Shown here: in pieces, positions 14,800 to 23,313 of the stretch | Numbering within the stretch: position 1 is the first letter of the stretch | How the letters are laid out: every line of letters starts with the position of its first letter | From: Candidatus Aquidulcis sp. | GTDB lineage: Bacteria; Chloroflexota; Anaerolineae; UBA4142 | Assembly (NCBI GenBank): GCA_020723345.1 | Contig: DYJA01000039.1 | Span: 1 to 57,458, forward strand | Length of the DNA stretch: 57,458 nucleotides | Direction: 5' to 3' | Made by a program: the position numbers and the translations under genes | Notes under the pieces: model-generated | Database searches by the model: none | The model's input: only the letters and a program-made list of their open reading frames with translations | Told to the model about the DNA's origin: nothing

Positions 14800-15939
14800 A
14801 TGACGAATTCATCAATCCACCTGGGACGCGCGGCGGTTGTCTTCGTTGTAATGTTTTTCGCGATGAACGCACTGACCGCGCACGCGCAGTACTCGGACGC
14901 GGCGATTGATCTCGCCGCGCGCGTCAATCGCGAACGCGTCACGCGCGGGCTTGCGCCGCTCGCGCTCAACGCGAAATTGACGGCTGCCGCGCAGGCGCAC
15001 GCGGAAGATGTCGCGCGCAATAGCCGCACCGGCAGCGCGCAAGAAGGTCACGGCGGCTCCGACGGATCGACGGTGTTCGACCGCGTGGCGCGCGCGGGAT
15101 ACGGCGCGTACAGTTGGGGCAGGCGGCTCGGCGAAAATTGGGCGTGGTATCGCAGCGCGGCAGAAGCGCTGGCGATGTGGATGGAAAGCGCGCCGCATCG
15201 CGCCAACATTTTGCACCAACTCTATCGCGAAATGGGGATCGGCATCGCGCCGAATTCGGCGGGCGGCTTTGTCTACATCATCGATTTTGGATCGCAGCCG
15301 AACGTGCTGCCGATTTTCATCAACGATGGCGCGAGCGAAACGAAATCGCTCGATGTGAAAATCACATTGACGAGCGAACAAGTCGCGCCAAACGGCGACG
15401 GCGACAACATCGGTCAGCCCGTTCAAGTGATGATTTCGAACGCGGCGGATTTTGCGGGCGCGTCCTGGCAACCTTTCGCGTCGACGATCCATTGGACGCT
15501 CGCGCCGAACGGCGGAACGAAAACCGTGTACGTGAAATATCGCGACGCGAAGGGACGCGCTGCCGCCGCGAGCGACGCAATTATTTTCGGCGCGGCAGCC
15601 ATCGCGACGAGTACCGCGACGCGCGCAACCCCAACGCGCACCGCGACGCGCGTCACGCCGCGCCCATCCGTGATCGTTACGCTTGCGCCGACCGAAACGC
15701 CGACAGAAATTTTGCCGGTGACGGCAACGGTCGCGGCGGCGGAGATGACGCCGACTGAAACGCCCGGAGTCGCGCTTGCTATGGTGAACGCAATCGAAAC
15801 GCAAACGCCGACGCGCGTTGTGTCGTCGTCCAATTTGGCACAAGCGGACGCCGAATCGAATTTCGATGGGCTGGGGTTGGCAGTCGTCGTGGTGATGTCG
15901 ATTGTGTTGCTTCGCGTGTGGGCGTTGGCAAATCATTGA
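14800..15939 (+). CDS. Exported CAP/SCP-domain protein with C-terminal anchor
   Basis: A 379-residue protein. It has a signal peptide (AAVVFVVMFFAMNALTAHAQ) and then a CAP (cysteine-rich secretory protein-like) domain: AARVNRERVTRGLAPLALN, AQAHAEDVARN, LGENWAW and WMESAPHRANILHQLYREMGI with the typical His/Glu residues. A beta-rich domain follows, then a Thr/Pro linker (near residues 268-320) and a final TM helix (LAVVVVMSIVLLRVWAL). It is probably attached to the outside of the cell membrane. The neighbouring gene has a second CAP domain. Confidence 0.85.
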   Translation: MTNSSIHLGRAAVVFVVMFFAMNALTAHAQYSDAAIDLAARVNRERVTRGLAPLALNAKLTAAAQAHAEDVARNSRTGSAQEGHGGSDGSTVFDRVARAGYGAYSWGRRLGENWAWYRSAAEALAMWMESAPHRANILHQLYREMGIGIAPNSAGGFVYIIDFGSQPNVLPIFINDGASETKSLDVKITLTSEQVAPNGDGDNIGQPVQVMISNAADFAGASWQPFASTIHWTLAPNGGTKTVYVKYRDAKGRAAAASDAIIFGAAAIATSTATRATPTRTATRVTPRPSVIVTLAPTETPTEILPVTATVAAAEMTPTETPGVALAMVNAIETQTPTRVVSSSNLAQADAESNFDGLGLAVVVVMSIVLLRVWALANH

Positions 15940-15947
15940 GGTTGTTT

Positions 15948-16727
15948 GTGCTTCGTAGACTTGGTTTATCGTCGATCATTCTTTTAACGGTACTGGGGCT
16001 GGCTTCGTGCAGCGTCGTGCAATCGGTTTTGCCGTCTCGAACGAGCGCGCAGCCGGAGCCGTACGTCACGTACGTCGTTCAGTCCGGCGACACGGCGAGT
16101 CAAATCGCGCTTCGTTACCATATTACGATTGAGCAATTGATCGCGCTCAACGCGGAACACTATCCGACGCTCGCGCGCGATCCGTCGTCGTTGAAACCGG
16201 GGTGGCGTTTGCGCGTGCCGAGTTTGTGGTCGAGTGAGGCGGCGCGCGCGCCTACGTCCGCCGAACCGCAAGCCGATCTGAACGCCGCGTCGAAATTGGT
16301 GATCGAAGAGATCAACAACGCGCGCGCGCAGCGCGGTTTGCCGTTGCTCAAGAGCGATCTCGCGTTGACGCGCATCGCGAATGATCGCAGTACCGATATG
16401 ATCGCGCGCAATTATTTCAGCCATTATGATCCCGGTACCGGTCAAGAACCTTTGTTGCGTTATCTCCAAGCCGCCAAATTCGCGTATCGTTACGCGGGCG
16501 AAAACATCGCGGAGATCAAGAACGACGCGGGCTGGGTACCCGCGTGGTTGACGATTGCGGCGCGCTATACCACGAGCGATCTCGCGAGTGAATTTGTCAA
16601 GGGGTGGTTGAACAGTCCCGAACACCGCGCCAACATCTATGGCGCGAATTATCGACGGACGGGCGTAGCGTTAGCCGTCAGCGGCGATGGACGCCGAATC
16701 GTCGCGACGCAAACATTCGCGGATTAG
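15948..16727 (+). CDS. LysM-CAP lipoprotein
   Basis: A 259-residue lipoprotein with lipobox LGLASC. One LysM domain follows (YVVQSGDTASQIALRYHIT... LKPGWRLRVP), which binds glycan, and then a CAP domain (NNARAQRGLPLLKSD, YFSHYDPGTG, AGENIAEIKND, WLNSPEHRANIYG). I favour the GTG at 15948, with TGAGGT just upstream; the frame is open to 15918 inside the previous gene. The domain order suggests a wall-bound CAP protein. Its function in bacteria is not established. Confidence 0.85.
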   Translation: MLRRLGLSSIILLTVLGLASCSVVQSVLPSRTSAQPEPYVTYVVQSGDTASQIALRYHITIEQLIALNAEHYPTLARDPSSLKPGWRLRVPSLWSSEAARAPTSAEPQADLNAASKLVIEEINNARAQRGLPLLKSDLALTRIANDRSTDMIARNYFSHYDPGTGQEPLLRYLQAAKFAYRYAGENIAEIKNDAGWVPAWLTIAARYTTSDLASEFVKGWLNSPEHRANIYGANYRRTGVALAVSGDGRRIVATQTFAD

Positions 16728-16738
16728 GAGGTGCGAGA

Positions 16739-18277
16739 TTGATTGATCGCGTACTCACCCAAGTGACGGAACAAACGCGCGACCAGCAGCAAGCCCTTGC
16801 CGACCTGGCGGCGCGCTGCGAACCCTTTGCGAGTGAATTGTTCGACGCGTGGAATCAGGCGGGACGCGAAGCGCTGGCATCGCCGGTGGCGCTCGACGAA
16901 ACGTTTCGTGCGTTCTTCAGCGCGTTGAAGCAGGCGAATTTGCGCGACGCGTACGCCGCGTTCGGCGCGTGGGGCACGAATGCCGCGCGCGCTTCAGTCC
17001 CCTTCGACGCGGCGCTGCAAGTGGTACGGTCGAGTCAGCGCGCGCTGCTGCCGTTCGTTTTGCGCGCGTACGCGAATGAACCGCAACTGCCGCTCGCGCT
17101 GGATGCCGTCGGCGATGCGTTCGACGCGTTGGTCGCGGTGCTCGGCGCGGCGTACGGCGAAGTGATGCCGGCGCGATTGGCAGAGGGCATTCCGCTGCAC
17201 ACGGTCGGTCAGTTGACGGGCGGCGCGGCGCACGCCTTGAACGACATCCTCGCCGCGATTATGGGACGCACGCAATTGCTGATCGAGCGCGTGAGCGACA
17301 ACGCGCTGCGCGAAGAATTGGAAACGATTCAGTCGACCGCGTCCGTGGGCGCGCGCGTCGTGCGGCGCGTGCAAGATTATCTCCAGGTGAATGGCGCGGC
17401 AGACGCGCAGAGCGCCGACGTCAACTTGGCGCTGCGCGACGCGGCGGAACTGACGCGTTTTGTCTGGCGCGACTACGCCGAAGTGAATGGCGTCGTGATC
17501 GATGTCGTCAAAGATTTCGCGGATGTGCCGCCCGCGCAAATCAGCGCGACGGCGCTCCGGCGGGCATGTGTCGCGCTGATCTTGAACGCGGCAGAGGCGA
17601 TGCCAAGCGGCGGGCGAATTACCTTGCGGACGGAACGCAAGAGCGATGCCATCTTGATTTCGATCCTGGATAACGGCGTCGGAATGGCGGACGATGTGCG
17701 GACGCGCCTGGGCGAATTATTTTTCACGACCAAGCCCGCGCCGCATCTCGGACTGGGCGTGAACGGGGTGGCGCAAATCGTTGCGCGCAACAAAGGAACG
17801 TGGTCTGTCGAGAGCCGAGCCGGTCAAGGCACGGCGGTCACTTTGTCTTTGCCGATTGCCCGACGCTCGACAGAGGGGAGAATGCGGCCTATGGCGGCGA
17901 CGCGCGGCGCGAATATCTTGATCATCGACAATGAACCTTCCGTGCGCGATTTGCTCGCGCGCTTGCTCAAATTGCACAATCACACGGTCGCCACGGCGGA
18001 AAGCGGCGTGGAAGGGATTGCCGCGTTCAAAGCAGGCAAGTTCGATCTCGTGTTTACCGATCTGGGGATGCCGGAGATGTCGGGCTGGGAAGTGGCGCGC
18101 GCGATCAAAAAGATCGACGCGCAGTCGCTCGTCGGCTTGATCACCGGTTGGCCCATCGATTTGACGTCCGAAGAGTTGCGCGCACGCGGGGTTGATCGCG
18201 TCATCGGCAAACCCTTCGACATACCGTCCCTGCTCAGTTTGATCGACGACGCGATGACGTTGCGTGGCAAGAAATAA
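16739..18277 (+). CDS. Hybrid sensor histidine kinase with C-terminal receiver
   Basis: A 512-residue soluble protein. Residues ~1-150 are a helical domain of unknown role. A degenerate HisKA box follows (GGAAHALNDILAAIMGRTQLL, phospho-His in AAHALND), then the HATPase catalytic domain (NAAEAMPSGG, DNGVGM, GLGVNGVAQIV) and a CheY-like receiver (ILIIDNEPSVRD, phospho-Asp in LVFTDLGMPEMSG, KPF). I start at TTG 16739 because AGGAGG at 16726-16731 sits 7 bp upstream; no ATG gives a sensible start. No TM helices are present, so the input is cytoplasmic. Confidence 0.88.
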   Translation: MIDRVLTQVTEQTRDQQQALADLAARCEPFASELFDAWNQAGREALASPVALDETFRAFFSALKQANLRDAYAAFGAWGTNAARASVPFDAALQVVRSSQRALLPFVLRAYANEPQLPLALDAVGDAFDALVAVLGAAYGEVMPARLAEGIPLHTVGQLTGGAAHALNDILAAIMGRTQLLIERVSDNALREELETIQSTASVGARVVRRVQDYLQVNGAADAQSADVNLALRDAAELTRFVWRDYAEVNGVVIDVVKDFADVPPAQISATALRRACVALILNAAEAMPSGGRITLRTERKSDAILISILDNGVGMADDVRTRLGELFFTTKPAPHLGLGVNGVAQIVARNKGTWSVESRAGQGTAVTLSLPIARRSTEGRMRPMAATRGANILIIDNEPSVRDLLARLLKLHNHTVATAESGVEGIAAFKAGKFDLVFTDLGMPEMSGWEVARAIKKIDAQSLVGLITGWPIDLTSEELRARGVDRVIGKPFDIPSLLSLIDDAMTLRGKK

Positions 18278-18301
18278 GATCGCGACAAGAAAACAGGTCT
18301 C

Positions 18302-19270
18302 TCATAGCATTTCATTTGCCGCGCGGAGATAGTGCGCGTACTTCGCTTCAAAATCTGTTTGCTTTTCGGCAAGGTGATCGACTAAACGTCGATCTCTGCC
18401 GCGCGGAATGTCGTACAAATAACGCGCGCACCGCGCGACCCACCAGACGAGCATAATTCGGTGGTACGTGCGGATGCGCGTTTCCATTTGCGGATCGTTC
18501 ATCAAACGACAGTACTGTTCGATCACCCAGTCCCAGCGCGCCGGCGCGACGCTGATGTACGACGGGTGCGCGATCAAGTCCGCGATCTCGAACGCGGCGT
18601 CGCCCCAGCCCGCGTTCTCCCAATCGACCGACAGCCAGTTGTGATCGCGGCGAACAAAGTTGAGAATATTTGGATCGACGCGACAGAGAGTTGTGGGCGG
18701 CGCATCCCATTTCGGGAAACGCGTCGTTTCCATTTGGTGGAGCAAGCGCGCGATGGATTCGTTGTGCGCTTCGTTTGCCAAAAGCGCGAGTTGATGCCAA
18801 ACTCGCGCTTTTGCGTCTTCCGCGCTTTTCATGGTGAGGACGGCATCAGGCAGCGCGAGCGACGTACGCGCGGGCGTCAATTGCGCGAGTGTGGCGTAGT
18901 GTTCCAGCAGGCGCATCCACTCGCCGTCGTCGGCGGGCGGCGCGTCGCGCACCTCACCGGCGATCCAGGTTTGTACGACGACGGGCAAGCGATAGCGTTC
19001 GCGTTCGAGCAGAATCGGCGCGGGCGCGATGTCTAGTCCCGCCTGTTGCAGCGCGAGCAGCGCGGTGTACTCGCGCCCCGCGCGGTCGCGTGGGTCGCGC
19101 ACGGTGAACTTGATCGCGAGATCGCGCGTGTCGTTCGTCGCGCGATAGAGGAGATTGTTCCAGCCGCCGGTGACGCGTGTGATGCGCCAACCACGCCACG
19201 TCGCCTCAGGAGTCTCGGTGGCGGAGAGGTAAGCAAGGAGAAAGCGAACTTGATCGAGTGATTCCATCAA
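18302..19270 (-). CDS. Aminoglycoside phosphotransferase-family kinase
   Basis: A 322-residue APH/choline-kinase-fold protein. Features are an N-lobe nucleotide site (GGWNNLLYRATND, LAIKFTVRD), a catalytic loop in CRVDPNILNF, where the usual H.D..P.N reads R.DPNILN, and the metal-binding SVDWENAGWGD. The catalytic Asp is retained while the preceding His is Arg. Substrates in this family range from aminoglycosides to choline, thiamine or sugars, and nothing here fixes which. The gene is convergent with the histidine kinase. Confidence 0.8.
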   Translation of the reverse strand: MMESLDQVRFLLAYLSATETPEATWRGWRITRVTGGWNNLLYRATNDTRDLAIKFTVRDPRDRAGREYTALLALQQAGLDIAPAPILLERERYRLPVVVQTWIAGEVRDAPPADDGEWMRLLEHYATLAQLTPARTSLALPDAVLTMKSAEDAKARVWHQLALLANEAHNESIARLLHQMETTRFPKWDAPPTTLCRVDPNILNFVRRDHNWLSVDWENAGWGDAAFEIADLIAHPSYISVAPARWDWVIEQYCRLMNDPQMETRIRTYHRIMLVWWVARCARYLYDIPRGRDRRLVDHLAEKQTDFEAKYAHYLRAANEML

Positions 19271-19291
19271 GTTTTCGGAGATAATAGACGT

Positions 19292-19528
19292 TTATCGTTT
19301 GGACGCCTCGAACACTGTAACGCCCACCAATTTTTTGTTGCGATAGCGCAGCAAAATGCCATCCTCTCGCATTCTGCTCGTCGTTGCTTTTTGAGGACGC
19401 TCCAGACTGATGTACAACACATCGGCTTCGTGATCATAGTCCAACCAGAGCCGATGGGTTGGCAATTTGGTCAGATAGGGGACTGTTTTTAGAGCGCCCT
19501 CAAGCAGATTTGGGGCTATGGTTGCCAT
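19292..19528 (-). CDS. DUF2283-family small protein
   Basis: A 78-residue protein with the DUF2283 pattern WLDYDHEADVLYISLERP followed by GILLRYRNKKLVGVTVF. DUF2283 genes very often pair with a small toxin-like or DUF4258-like gene. Here the start overlaps the 3' end of the preceding 98-residue gene by 13 bp, which suggests a two-gene unit. Tentative role: antitoxin-like partner. Confidence 0.72.
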   Translation of the reverse strand: MATIAPNLLEGALKTVPYLTKLPTHRLWLDYDHEADVLYISLERPQKATTSRMREDGILLRYRNKKLVGVTVFEASKR

Positions 19529-19812
19529 ACGATATTCCTCTTGTTGATCCCGTCAGTGAAGAATGCCGAAATCACGAATCCATCATCTTTTCCTGTCTCG
19601 CGATAGACCACGCAGAAATATTCCCCGCGTCCTGCGCCGCGGACAGCAATCAACGCGCCTTTGTAGCCGCGCAAAACCAAATCGGGATTTTCGATTGTGT
19701 CAAGCACATCATCGTAGTGTCCCGCGACATCGTCGTGGTTCTCAACAATGTGGTACCATCTTTCAGCCGTTAGACGAATCGGGACATCGTTGACCGAGTA
19801 GGCAATGTCCAT
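19516..19812 (-). CDS. Small BECR/RelE-like toxin-like protein
   Basis: A 98-residue protein with the pattern IRLTAERWYHIVENHDD...YDDVLDTIENPDLVLRG, EYFCVVYRETGKDDGFVISAFFTD and INKRNIVWQ. This pattern is common in small proteins of the PBECR/ColE5-like RNase superfamily paired with DUF2283. A candidate catalytic His lies in WYHIVENH. I assign the family from pattern memory only. It is the first gene of an overlapping pair with DUF2283, so a toxin-antitoxin module is a reasonable inference. Confidence 0.65.
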   Translation of the reverse strand: MDIAYSVNDVPIRLTAERWYHIVENHDDVAGHYDDVLDTIENPDLVLRGYKGALIAVRGAGRGEYFCVVYRETGKDDGFVISAFFTDGINKRNIVWQP

Positions 19813-19891
19813 GCGCTGCTCCTATGCTTTTCACAGCCACGATTCTACCACAATCGCGATATGATGCCAAGTGGGAATCAATCTCCAATTC

Positions 19892-21454
19892 CTAATCTCC
19901 AATTCCCAACAACTCTCCGTCCTCGATCAACCTCACTGCGCGCTCGATGTCGTTCGATAACACGCGATCGCGATCCAAAAATGGAATCGCGCGACGGATG
20001 CGCGCGTGCGCGACGCGCGTGCCGCACCCCAGTACATCGACGCCGCGCCCCAAGTTTTTCAGACGCAGATCGATTCCTTGCGCGGCGGCGATCAGTTCGA
20101 TGGCGAGGATGCGCGTCGTGTTCCAGACGATTTCGCGCGCGTGTCGCGCCGCGTTCGTCGACATCGAAACGTGATCTTCTTGATCCGCGCTCGTCGGAAT
20201 CGAATCTACGCTGTCGGGATGCGCGAGCGTTTTGTTGTCCGAGACGAGCGACGCGGCGGTGACTTGCGCCATCATCAAGCCGCTGTTCGTCCCGCCGCCT
20301 TCGACGAGCATCATCGGCAAGCCGTCGCTCAAGTGCGCGCTCGTCAAGCGAAAGACGCGGCGTTCCGAAATGCTGCCGATTTCCGCGACGGCGTGCTTGA
20401 GCAAATCCATCGCCAGCGCGACTGACTCGCCGTGAAAATTGCCGCCCGAGCGCGATTTGTTCTCGCCTTCGAGATCGAGGAAGATGAGCGGGTTGTCCGT
20501 CGCCGCGTTGATCTCTTCCGTGACGATTTTGCGCGCGTAGCCGATCGCGTCGCGCGCCGCGCCGATGACTTGCGGCGCGCAGCGGAGCGAGTACGCGTCC
20601 TGCACCTTGTTCGTCGAATCAACCAACTGGCTGCCTTCGATCAGCGCGCGGATGTTGCGCGCGGTTTCGATTTGCCCCGCGTGTCCCGCCGCGCGATGAA
20701 TGTGTTCGTCGAACGGCGACGCGCGACCGACAATTGCTTCGAGCGAGAGCGCGACCGCGAGGTCGGCGTGGCGCGCGAGGTTTTCCGCGTCGGCGAGCGC
20801 GAGCGCGGCGAGCGCGGCGGAAACCGTCGCGCCATTGTTGAGCGCGAGCCCTTCTTTCGCCTGCAATTCGAGGCGCGGAATGCTGGCAAGTTCCATCGCG
20901 CGTTTGCCGGACATTCGTTCGCCGCGATAGATCGCCTCGCCGCTTTCGTCGTCGCGGTCTGCCGCGTCGCGTGTCAGCCCGAGCGCGAGATGCGACAACG
21001 GCGCGAGATCGCCGCTCGCGCCAACCGAACCTTTCGCGGGAATGATCGGATGGACGCCGCGATTGAGCATTTCGATCAGCGTTTCGATCACTACAGCGCG
21101 TACGCCCGAAAATCCCTTGGCGAGTGTGTTCGCGCGAATCGCCATCGTCGCGCGCACAACTTCTTCGGGCAACGGATCGCCGACGGCGGCGCTGTGGCTG
21201 AGAATCAAGTTTCGCATCAAACGCGCGGATTGATCGGCGTGAATCGGCACGTTCGCGAAAACGCCAAAGCCGGTGTTGATACCGTAGACCGTCGGCGTAC
21301 CGCGCGCGATCAACTCGTCGACCCACGCGCGGCTCGCGGCGATGCGCGGGCGCGCGTTGTCGGCAAGCGCGACGCGCGCGTCGCGCCGCGCAATCGCAAC
21401 GACATCGTCAATTGTGAGATGTTCGCCGTCAAGAAGAATGGGATCTGTGATCAT
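19892..21454 (-). CDS. hutH: Histidine ammonia-lyase
   Basis: A 520-residue enzyme that deaminates L-histidine to urocanate, the first step of histidine breakdown. The MIO-forming triad Ala-Ser-Gly lies in GSVGASGDLAPLSH. Other family motifs are YGINTGFGVFANV, NLILSHSAAVGDPLPEE, QDAYSLRCAPQVIGA, and SADQEDHVSMSTNAARH. The length is normal. No other hut gene is in the window. The last codons and stop (LGIGD) are encoded by an AATTGGAGATT-type dispersed repeat that runs on to 19873. The long plus-strand frames here are antisense shadows. Confidence 0.95.
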   Translation of the reverse strand: MITDPILLDGEHLTIDDVVAIARRDARVALADNARPRIAASRAWVDELIARGTPTVYGINTGFGVFANVPIHADQSARLMRNLILSHSAAVGDPLPEEVVRATMAIRANTLAKGFSGVRAVVIETLIEMLNRGVHPIIPAKGSVGASGDLAPLSHLALGLTRDAADRDDESGEAIYRGERMSGKRAMELASIPRLELQAKEGLALNNGATVSAALAALALADAENLARHADLAVALSLEAIVGRASPFDEHIHRAAGHAGQIETARNIRALIEGSQLVDSTNKVQDAYSLRCAPQVIGAARDAIGYARKIVTEEINAATDNPLIFLDLEGENKSRSGGNFHGESVALAMDLLKHAVAEIGSISERRVFRLTSAHLSDGLPMMLVEGGGTNSGLMMAQVTAASLVSDNKTLAHPDSVDSIPTSADQEDHVSMSTNAARHAREIVWNTTRILAIELIAAAQGIDLRLKNLGRGVDVLGCGTRVAHARIRRAIPFLDRDRVLSNDIERAVRLIEDGELLGIGD

Positions 21455-21465
21455 GGTTGAAATGC

Positions 21466-21493
21466 GTAGGGGCGTTCATTTGAACGCCCCTAC
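21466..21493 (+). repeat. GTAGGGGCGTT palindrome, intergenic copy
   Basis: Perfect palindrome with arms GTAGGGGCGTTCA and TGAACGCCCCTAC around TT, between hutH and tRNA-Arg. The same sequence type is found inside the CHAT-STAND gene at 5480. Confidence 0.85.
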
Positions 21494-21499
21494 GATGTG

Positions 21500-21573
21500 C
21501 GCCCCCGGCGGGACTCGAACCCACAACCGCAGCGTTAGGAGTGCTTCGCTCTATCCATTTGAGCTACAGGGGC
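21500..21573 (-). tRNA. tRNA-Arg (anticodon CCU)
   Basis: A 74-nt cloverleaf on the minus strand. The acceptor is GCCCCTG/CGGGGGC (one T-G pair), the D-arm GCTC/GAGC, and the anticodon loop CTCCTAA gives CCU. The T-arm is GTGGG-TTCGAGT-CCCGC and the discriminator is G. The anticodon stem has weak end pairs (A-G and A-C) by my hand folding. The 3' CCA is not encoded, which fits the need for the CCA enzyme in this window. Confidence 0.93.
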
Positions 21574-21629
21574 ATCGGGGAAAAGTATAACACAATTGCC
21601 GCAGGCGCGCAAGAACGGCAAAAAGTCAT

Positions 21630-21658
21630 TTGACGCCGCGCGTAACTTGTGTTAATAT
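21630..21658 (+). promoter_or_regulatory. Promoter of the triple-LysM lipoprotein
   Basis: TTGACG (21630-21635), a 17-bp spacer and TAATAT (21653-21658), 45 bp ahead of the ATG at 21703. Confidence 0.65.
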
Positions 21659-21702
21659 ACTTGCGCAACCCGGCGACTCTCATTTTCACAAGGAGGGTGC
21701 CG

Positions 21703-22596
21703 ATGTCTGAGGTTACCTTGGTAAAGCGTTCGATCATTCTGGGCGTCATCGCGTTGGTGGTGATGGGCGCGTCTGCTTGCACGCGCGAAAAACCATTCGA
21801 GTTCTCCACGCCTGTAGTCGCCCAGGGGGTCACTCCCATCCCCGGCGCGACCACTCCCGCTCCCAGCGGCGCCATCGTTACACCTGGCGCGCTCACACCG
21901 GGTCCGACGGACATCCCAGGTCCCTCTGTGACACTGGTGGTTCCGCCACCGACGCTCGTCGTGCCGATAGTCACTCCGGCAACGCCGACCCCCAGCGCCC
22001 CGTCGGCGGGCGCCGCGCCCGGCACGTACGTCGTGCAATGGGGCGATTGGATGCGGAAAATTGCCGAGAAGAATGGCGTGAGTGTCGAAGCGTTGATCGC
22101 GGCGAATCCTGGGATCAATCCGAACATGATCTATCCGGGGCAGGTGCTAAAAATCCCAGGGCCGGGCGGATCGGTTCCGACTCCTTCGACCGGCGGCGCG
22201 ACGCCGAGTGCGCCCTCCGGCGGACCCACGACGTACACCGTTCAACAAGGCGAGTGGTTTTATCAAGTCGCGCGCAAATTCGGCGTCAGCGTCGCGCAAC
22301 TCCAAGCCGCCAATCCCGGCGTCAATCCGAATTTTCTCTATCCCGGTCAGGTGCTAAATATTCCCGGCGGCGCGACTGTTCCAACGCCATCCGGCGCGAC
22401 GCCGACACCCGCCAGCGCGATCACGCCGACACCGGGCGCGGGCGGCGCGCAAACGTACACCGTGCAACCGGGTGATACGCTCTACGCGATTGCCGTGCGC
22501 TTTCACACGACAATCTACGCGCTGCAAATCGCAAACCATTTGCCGAACGCGAACGCGATTTATCCGGGCATGATACTGATCATTCCGCAACCATAA
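21703..22596 (+). CDS. Lipoprotein with three LysM domains
   Basis: A 297-residue lipoprotein with lipobox VMGASAC. A Thr/Pro-rich linker leads to three LysM domains: YVVQWGDWMRKIAEKNGVS, YTVQQGEWFYQVARKFGVS and YTVQPGDTLYAIAVRFHTT. Each ends in IYPGQVLKIP-type motifs, and Pro/Thr linkers separate them. The first two have W in place of the usual T after GD/GE (GDWMRKI, GEWFYQV). ATG 21703 is set by AGGAGG at 21691-21696. It should sit outside the membrane and bind peptidoglycan-like glycans. Confidence 0.88.
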   Translation: MSEVTLVKRSIILGVIALVVMGASACTREKPFEFSTPVVAQGVTPIPGATTPAPSGAIVTPGALTPGPTDIPGPSVTLVVPPPTLVVPIVTPATPTPSAPSAGAAPGTYVVQWGDWMRKIAEKNGVSVEALIAANPGINPNMIYPGQVLKIPGPGGSVPTPSTGGATPSAPSGGPTTYTVQQGEWFYQVARKFGVSVAQLQAANPGVNPNFLYPGQVLNIPGGATVPTPSGATPTPASAITPTPGAGGAQTYTVQPGDTLYAIAVRFHTTIYALQIANHLPNANAIYPGMILIIPQP

Positions 22597-22670
22597 ACCG
22601 GCAGTCGAATTTTATACAGAGAGGCGCGGCGTCTTGGGCAAAACACCGGCGCGCGCTTCTTTGTTTTTTC

Positions 22671-22698
22671 GTAGGACAAATTTTCAGAATTTGTCCCG
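22671..22698 (+). repeat. GGACAA palindrome, copy 2
   Basis: Arms GTAGGACAAATT and AATTTGTCC around TTCAG, just upstream of the NUDIX gene. It is imperfect at the outer end (CCG instead of CCTAC). Confidence 0.75.
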
Positions 22699-22705
22699 CG
22701 TAACG

Positions 22706-23245
22706 ATGAGAAAAATGACAGAAGAAATTCTCCAGAGCGAATATCTCTATCGCGGACACGTACTCGCGCTGCGGCTCGATCAGGTGCGCTTGCCGACGCA
22801 ACGCGTCGTCGCGCGCGAAATCGTCGAACATCGCGGCGCGGTGGCGATTGTCGCGCTCGACGCGCGCAAACGCGTGCTGCTCGTGCGCCAGTATCGCTCC
22901 GGGGCGCAGCGCGAACTGCTCGAAATCCCGGCGGGCACGTTGGAAGAGAACGAAGACCCGTCGCTCTGCGCGCCGCGCGAATTGCAAGAGGAAACGGGTT
23001 ATCACGCCGCGCAATGGCAAGCCCTGGGACATTTCTATTCCAGCCCCGGCATTTGCACCGAAAAAATGTACCTTTTTCTCGCGCGCCGTCTCACGCGTGG
23101 CACGGCATCGCCGGAAGAAGACGAATTGATCCGCGCCGAGTTTGTGCCCTTGAGCCGCGCGCTCAAAATGATCGAACGCGGCGAGATTGCGGACGCGAAG
23201 ACGATTGTTGGATTGCTGCGCGTTTGGAAACTGCTTATGAAGTAA
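22706..23245 (+). CDS. NUDIX hydrolase, ADP-ribose pyrophosphatase-like
   Basis: A 179-residue NUDIX enzyme. The Nudix box is complete: GTLEENEDPSLCAPRELQEE followed by TGY. The preceding VRQYRSGAQRELLEIPAG and following FYSSPGICTEKMYLFLA are typical of the ADP-ribose pyrophosphatase (NudF-like) group, which cleaves ADP-ribose to AMP and ribose-5-phosphate. I take ATG 22706 (or 22715). The frame upstream of this reads the palindrome and is not coding. No clear Shine-Dalgarno is visible. Confidence 0.87.
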   Translation: MRKMTEEILQSEYLYRGHVLALRLDQVRLPTQRVVAREIVEHRGAVAIVALDARKRVLLVRQYRSGAQRELLEIPAGTLEENEDPSLCAPRELQEETGYHAAQWQALGHFYSSPGICTEKMYLFLARRLTRGTASPEEDELIRAEFVPLSRALKMIERGEIADAKTIVGLLRVWKLLMK

Positions 23246-23313
23246 TCAGGCAATTCGGCAATCAGTCAACGGGTCGGCTGATTGCCTGATCGCCCGATTG
23301 CCCGATTCCCGTT

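Noticed and set aside
20432-21460. Long plus-strand ORF opposite hutH (342 residues)
   Set aside because: It is antisense to a fully conserved histidine ammonia-lyase; high GC at third positions makes long antisense frames common here.
22634-22705. Upstream extension of the NUDIX frame
   Set aside because: It reads through the GGACAA palindrome (FRRTNFQNLS) and has no family similarity.
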